This document shows, piece by piece, positions 15,255 through 18,331 of a stretch of 18,331 nucleotides of DNA; within the stretch, counting starts at the first letter, position 1, and each line of letters begins with the position of its first letter. The stretch comes from Verrucomicrobiales bacterium. Its GTDB lineage: Bacteria > Verrucomicrobiota > Verrucomicrobiia > Limisphaerales > SXQI01. Below the pieces are notes generated by a model. It did not search any database, was not told the origin of the DNA, and saw only the letters and a list, made by a program, of their open reading frames with translations. The translations under genes and the position numbers were made by a program. The stretch lies in NCBI GenBank assembly GCA_028293365.1, contig JAQGOX010000594.1, forward strand, positions 1 to 18,331, given 5' to 3'.

Positions 15255-16421
15255 CTAGTTGCTTTTCGTCCCGGTTGTAGGCGGGACAGCGATCTCCGAC
15301 ACCGAATTCGTGAGATTTACCAGCGTACCTTCCCGGATTTTTTGCGTACCCTCAAATACCACGCGATCACCAGCGTGCACCCCTTCCTCGATAATCCAGA
15401 GCTTTCCGCTCCGCTCTCCGACACGCACCGGCTGAATGTGGACCTTATTATCGGCAGCAACTATCGCGACCTGGTAACTGCCTTGCAATTCGGCAACCGC
15501 GCGCTGCGGAACCAGCAGTGCGCCATGCCGCACCTCAAATTTCACCCGAATCCGAGCGAACCCGCCAGGGCGCAACGCGTTCCCCGGATTCGGAAATAGC
15601 GCTCCGAGGCGTAGAGCTCCGGTGGTCGGTCCAATTCTCAGGTCCGGCGCGTAAATTTGCCCCTTGTGGGGATAGGTGCTGCCATCGGCCAGAATCAGAC
15701 TTAGTTCCAATTGGCGGACGCGCGCATTGCGCTCGGTTTCATCCGCGAATAGCTTGGCAAAATTGATGTAGGCCTGCTCGGTGACGTTGAAATAAACCTT
15801 GATCGGGTCGAGCGTGGAGACCGAGGCCAGCTCTCCCGTCGACGGCCCGACAAGGTCGCCAATCTGCCCGCGCGCGATGCTGGCAATCCCGTCAATGGGT
15901 GAGGTAATCCGGGTGAATCCAATGTTGACCTGCGCCGCATCGACCTGGGCTTGCGCGGAGGAGACAGCGGCCCTGGCCTCCAGGTTCGCTTGCACCGCGT
16001 CATCATATTCCTCCTGGCTGATGGCGCGGTCTTTGAGGAGCGGGGCGTAGCGTTTGACATCCAGGACGGTTTTCCCCAATCGGGCCTCAGCCTGGGCGAG
16101 GTGGCCATTGGCAAGATCAAGGCTTGCCTGGAAGGGGCGCGGATCAATTTCGAACAACAAGTCCCCCTTTTTTATTTTGTCGCCTTCCCGGTAGTTCTGT
16201 GTCAACAGGTAGCCAGAAACTTGCGCACGGATCTGCGCGTTCACCAGCCCATCCATGGATCCAATCCACTCATGGTACACCGGCACGTCAGCCTCGACGA
16301 CCGCCGCCACTTCGACTGTAGGGGCGGGTGGCGGAGCTGCGTTCCGCTTTTCCTTGCACCCGGCAATGCAAAACAAAATGCACACAGCCAACGCGCCACG
16401 TCTGACGACGAAAGTTGTCAT
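15255..16421 (-). CDS. RND efflux periplasmic adaptor (membrane-fusion lipoprotein, AcrA/MexA-like)
   Basis: 388 residues. The signal peptide MTTFVVRRGALAVCILFCIAGC ends at a lipobox IAGC with Cys22, so the protein is probably lipid-anchored. The barrel-sandwich (lipoyl-like) half-motifs are visible: VNAQIRAQVSGYLLTQNYREGDKIKKGDLLFEIDP before, and FTRITSPIDGIASIARGQIGDLV after, an alpha-hairpin rich in Ala, Gln and Glu (residues about 105-165, LAQAEARLGK and ARAAVSSAQAQVDAAQ). A beta-barrel and a membrane-proximal domain follow (ALRPGGFARIRVKF, LLVPQRAVAELQGSYQVAIV). AGGA three bases before the ATG is a plausible ribosome site. It is the first gene of the efflux operon. The gap upstream holds a perfect palindrome and one copy of the 56-bp element. 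Confidence 0.95.
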   Translation of the reverse strand: MTTFVVRRGALAVCILFCIAGCKEKRNAAPPPAPTVEVAAVVEADVPVYHEWIGSMDGLVNAQIRAQVSGYLLTQNYREGDKIKKGDLLFEIDPRPFQASLDLANGHLAQAEARLGKTVLDVKRYAPLLKDRAISQEEYDDAVQANLEARAAVSSAQAQVDAAQVNIGFTRITSPIDGIASIARGQIGDLVGPSTGELASVSTLDPIKVYFNVTEQAYINFAKLFADETERNARVRQLELSLILADGSTYPHKGQIYAPDLRIGPTTGALRLGALFPNPGNALRPGGFARIRVKFEVRHGALLVPQRAVAELQGSYQVAIVAADNKVHIQPVRVGERSGKLWIIEEGVHAGDRVVFEGTQKIREGTLVNLTNSVSEIAVPPTTGTKSN

Positions 16422-16461
16422 AAATCCTGCGGCTCTTTCTCGGTGCGGCTCAAGAAACGTA

Positions 16462-16473
16462 ATGACATGTCAT
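16462..16473. promoter_or_regulatory. Perfect 12-bp palindrome ATGACATGTCAT upstream of the efflux operon
   Basis: The sequence equals its own reverse complement and starts 41 bp before the first efflux ATG, a normal position for an operator over a promoter. A dimeric regulator, possibly the NarL-type regulator encoded in the same gene row, is a reasonable candidate binder, but no binding consensus is known for it. Confidence 0.35.
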
Positions 16474-16590
16474 CCCGTGTGACCACGAATTCCAAACAGG
16501 ATGGGAACGCGTAAGCCGACTTGAGATTAGACGATTCAATCACACCGCCAGAGCATCACAGTTCGTCCGGCTGAACGCCATTAGCCGAAT

Positions 16591-16646
16591 GGTCCAACTT
16601 TAACACTGCCGATGGACTGTACAATGGCAGTTCTTTTGAAGGGGGC
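16591..16646 (-). repeat. Copy B of the duplicated 56-bp element, between efflux operon and PVC dehydrogenase
   Basis: Matches 8382-8437 at 44 of 56 positions without gaps and in the same orientation. Weaker similarity runs left to 16560. It ends 169 bp before the efflux operon ATG on the minus strand and 93 bp before the dehydrogenase ATG on the plus strand. The minus-strand frame that includes APFKRTA is closed by a TAA at 16581-16583. Confidence 0.6.
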
Positions 16647-16739
16647 GCGTCCTGTCAGGGGACACCGAAACCAATAAGACTCCTGCGGTAAATTTTCTGG
16701 AACTTTACAGTCGGACGCATCCTCCTTATCGTCGGCCGC

Positions 16740-18331
16740 ATGCCAGAAAATTCAATAGTGTCCTCGCTCTTTTCAAGGTTCCCACGGCCGAGCCCGCAAG
16801 CCGTTGCAGTCGCTGCCGCCGGTATCCTTGCAATGGTCCAGGCCAATGCCCAGACCACCTCCACCAACAAGCCGATGCTCGTTCCGGCGGAAATATTTTC
16901 CGCGGCGGACGATCTGGAAGTGACGGTTTGGGCTACGACTCCCCTGCTCTACAATCCAACCAATATTGAGGTCGATAAGGATGGGCGGGTGTGGGTTGCG
17001 GAAGGGGTGGATTATCGAAGTCACTCCAAACGCCGGCCAGAAGGCGACCGAATTGTGATTCTCGAAGATATGCAGGGAAAAGGGAAGGCGGACAAGAGCA
17101 CGGTGTTCGTGCAGGAACAGAATCTGATTGCGCCGCTGGGGATCGCGGTGATGGACAATAAGATCATCGTTTCGCAGCCGCCTGATATGATTGTTTACAC
17201 CGATGTAAACCGGGACGGAAAGTTTGATCCGGCCGTGGACAAACGGGAAGTTTTGCTAACCGGATTTAACGGACGAAATCACGATCACAGTCTTCATTCA
17301 GTCACGGCAGGTCCTGATGGCCTTTGGTATTGGAATCAGGGAAATACCGGCGCGCAATTTACGGATCGTTCGGGAAAGACATTTCGCATTGGAAGCCCCT
17401 ACGACCATCGTCCGTTTACGCAACAGATTGTCGATGCAACGAAGATTGCAGGTCAAAAGAGTGATGATGGCCACGTTTGGATCGGCGGCTTTACGGCGCG
17501 CATGAATCCGGACGGCACCGACGTCCATATTATCGGCTTCAATTATCGTAATAGCTACGAACAGACGGTGAATTCACTCGGCGACATTTTTCAGAGTGAT
17601 AATGATGATCCCCCCGCTTGCCGGGTCACCCCTGTGCTGGAATTTGGCAACGCTGGTTTCGCATCAATTGATGGACAACGAAGCTGGCGGGCTGATATGC
17701 GTCCGGGTCAGACAGTTCCTATTGCGGAATGGCGTCAGGAAGATCCGGGAACGATGCCGGCTGGTGATGTTTATGGCGGCGGTTCCCCGACCGGCGTTGC
17801 CTTTTACGAAACCGGCGCGCTTGGAAAGAAGTGGCGCGGATTGCTGCTCACCTGCGAAGCGGGGCGCAATGTTATCTTCGGATATATGCCGAAACCGGAC
17901 GGCGCTGGATTCAAACTGGAACGCTTTGACTTCCTGACCTCCAATAAAGAAAAGCAATTTGCCGGATCCGACTTTTTGGGCGGCGATCGCAGTGTGAACA
18001 ACGACCTGAAAACCATGTTCCGGCCTTCCGATGTCGTGGTTGGGCCGGACGGGGCACTCTATGTCGCTGATTGGTTCGACGGCCGGGTGGGCGGTCATGC
18101 TGATCTGGATGCCAATACCGCCGGAACGATTTACCGGATCGCGCCGAAAGGATTTAAATCGCGCATTCCCAAAATCGATCTTGCCAAAACGGCTGGACAA
18201 ATTGAAGCGCTCAAGAGTCCGGCGGTGAACGTTCGTAACAGCGGGTTCACCCGACTGAAAGCGCAGGGCGATAAAGCAGTTCCCGCGGTGGCAAAATTGC
18301 TGAAGGATGAAAATCCTTACATCGCCGCGCG
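16740..18331 (+). CDS. PVC-type membrane-bound dehydrogenase (TIGR02604-like), N-terminal 530 residues, runs off right edge
   Basis: The frame is open from the ATG at 16740 to the window end. The first 37 residues form a signal peptide (hydrophobic AVAVAAAGILAMV, AxA site ANA at 35-37, cleavage before Gln38), which favours this start over the ATG at 16833; neither has a Shine-Dalgarno. Residues about 59-460 form a beta-propeller-like dehydrogenase domain with family signatures: VTVWATTPLLYNPTNIEVDKDG, RVWVAEGVDYR, GDRIVILED, GRNHDHSLHS (near 178), SDNDDPPACR, and later GDVYGGGSPTGVAFYE and FRPSDVVVGPDGALYVADW. From about residue 490 a HEAT-like segment begins (NSGFTRLKAQGDKAVPAVAKLLKD). Complete family members usually continue with HEAT repeats and a C-terminal cytochrome c domain, which would lie beyond the window. 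The substrate is unknown; such proteins are linked to periplasmic oxidation of carbohydrates in PVC bacteria. Confidence 0.92.
   Translation, partial: MPENSIVSSLFSRFPRPSPQAVAVAAAGILAMVQANAQTTSTNKPMLVPAEIFSAADDLEVTVWATTPLLYNPTNIEVDKDGRVWVAEGVDYRSHSKRRPEGDRIVILEDMQGKGKADKSTVFVQEQNLIAPLGIAVMDNKIIVSQPPDMIVYTDVNRDGKFDPAVDKREVLLTGFNGRNHDHSLHSVTAGPDGLWYWNQGNTGAQFTDRSGKTFRIGSPYDHRPFTQQIVDATKIAGQKSDDGHVWIGGFTARMNPDGTDVHIIGFNYRNSYEQTVNSLGDIFQSDNDDPPACRVTPVLEFGNAGFASIDGQRSWRADMRPGQTVPIAEWRQEDPGTMPAGDVYGGGSPTGVAFYETGALGKKWRGLLLTCEAGRNVIFGYMPKPDGAGFKLERFDFLTSNKEKQFAGSDFLGGDRSVNNDLKTMFRPSDVVVGPDGALYVADWFDGRVGGHADLDANTAGTIYRIAPKGFKSRIPKIDLAKTAGQIEALKSPAVNVRNSGFTRLKAQGDKAVPAVAKLLKDENPYIAA

Larger units (their letters stand above)
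16422..16739. other. Divergent regulatory region between efflux operon and PVC dehydrogenase
   Basis: 318 bp with no recognised gene. It must drive the efflux operon leftwards and the dehydrogenase rightwards. From left to right it holds a perfect 12-bp palindrome (16462-16473), copy B of the 56-bp element (16591-16646), and an imperfect inverted repeat with GTAAA/TTTAC arms (16688-16692 and 16704-16708). On the minus strand TTGGAA and TGACAT, 17 bp apart and partly covering the palindrome, form a weak candidate promoter for the efflux operon. Confidence 0.6.

Noticed and set aside
16655..16870. Minus-strand open frame of 71 codons near an AAGGAGG sequence
   Set aside because: The internal ATG directly abuts the AAGGAGG with no spacing, the frame overlaps the signal-peptide region of the PVC dehydrogenase, and the peptide is unrecognised.

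Overview
The window most likely comes from a soil or freshwater Verrucomicrobiota bacterium, probably Pedosphaera-like (subdivision 3). The evidence is the mix of protein families. There is a short pseudopilin carrying the H-X9-DG motif, a PVC-type membrane-bound dehydrogenase (TIGR02604-like), a Tat-exported sugar phosphate isomerase/epimerase, and secreted beta-helix and Ig-like/SdrD-like proteins. A planctomycete or lentisphaeran cannot be excluded from sequence reading alone.

Left part (1-7498) is a secretome region. At the left edge lies the start of a minus-strand Tat-exported sugar isomerase. A divergent region of about 370 bp separates it from a 1071-residue mosaic secreted protein (658-3873). 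After a 568-bp stretch with no convincing gene comes a tight plus-strand cluster: a prepilin-like protein, a right-handed beta-helix protein and a small protein with GW repeats and a calcium-type repeat. The gaps in the cluster are 11 and 10 bp, so it is probably one transcript.

Middle and right part (7503-16421) is all on the minus strand. In transcription order it holds a lipoprotein membrane-fusion protein, an HAE1-type RND pump, a NodT-type outer-membrane factor, a soluble GAF histidine kinase, a NarL-type response regulator overlapping the kinase by 4 nt (ATGA), and, after a gap, a FabG-like short-chain dehydrogenase. The first three form a complete tripartite efflux system. The kinase/regulator pair is the natural candidate for controlling it.

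Right edge (16740-18331): a divergent plus-strand PVC-type membrane-bound dehydrogenase with a signal peptide, cut off by the window end just as its HEAT-like section begins.

The most unusual non-genic signal is a 56-bp sequence present twice in the same orientation (8382-8437 and 16591-16646, 44 of 56 identical, no gaps). It lies 5' of the short-chain dehydrogenase and 5' of the efflux operon, and weaker similarity continues beyond it. Other points of interest are a perfect 12-bp palindrome in front of the efflux operon, a hairpin that contains the kinase start codon, and a tryptophan/histidine/arginine/aspartate repeat set in an SdrD-like domain of the large secreted protein. No tRNA, rRNA, CRISPR array or insertion sequence was recognised.
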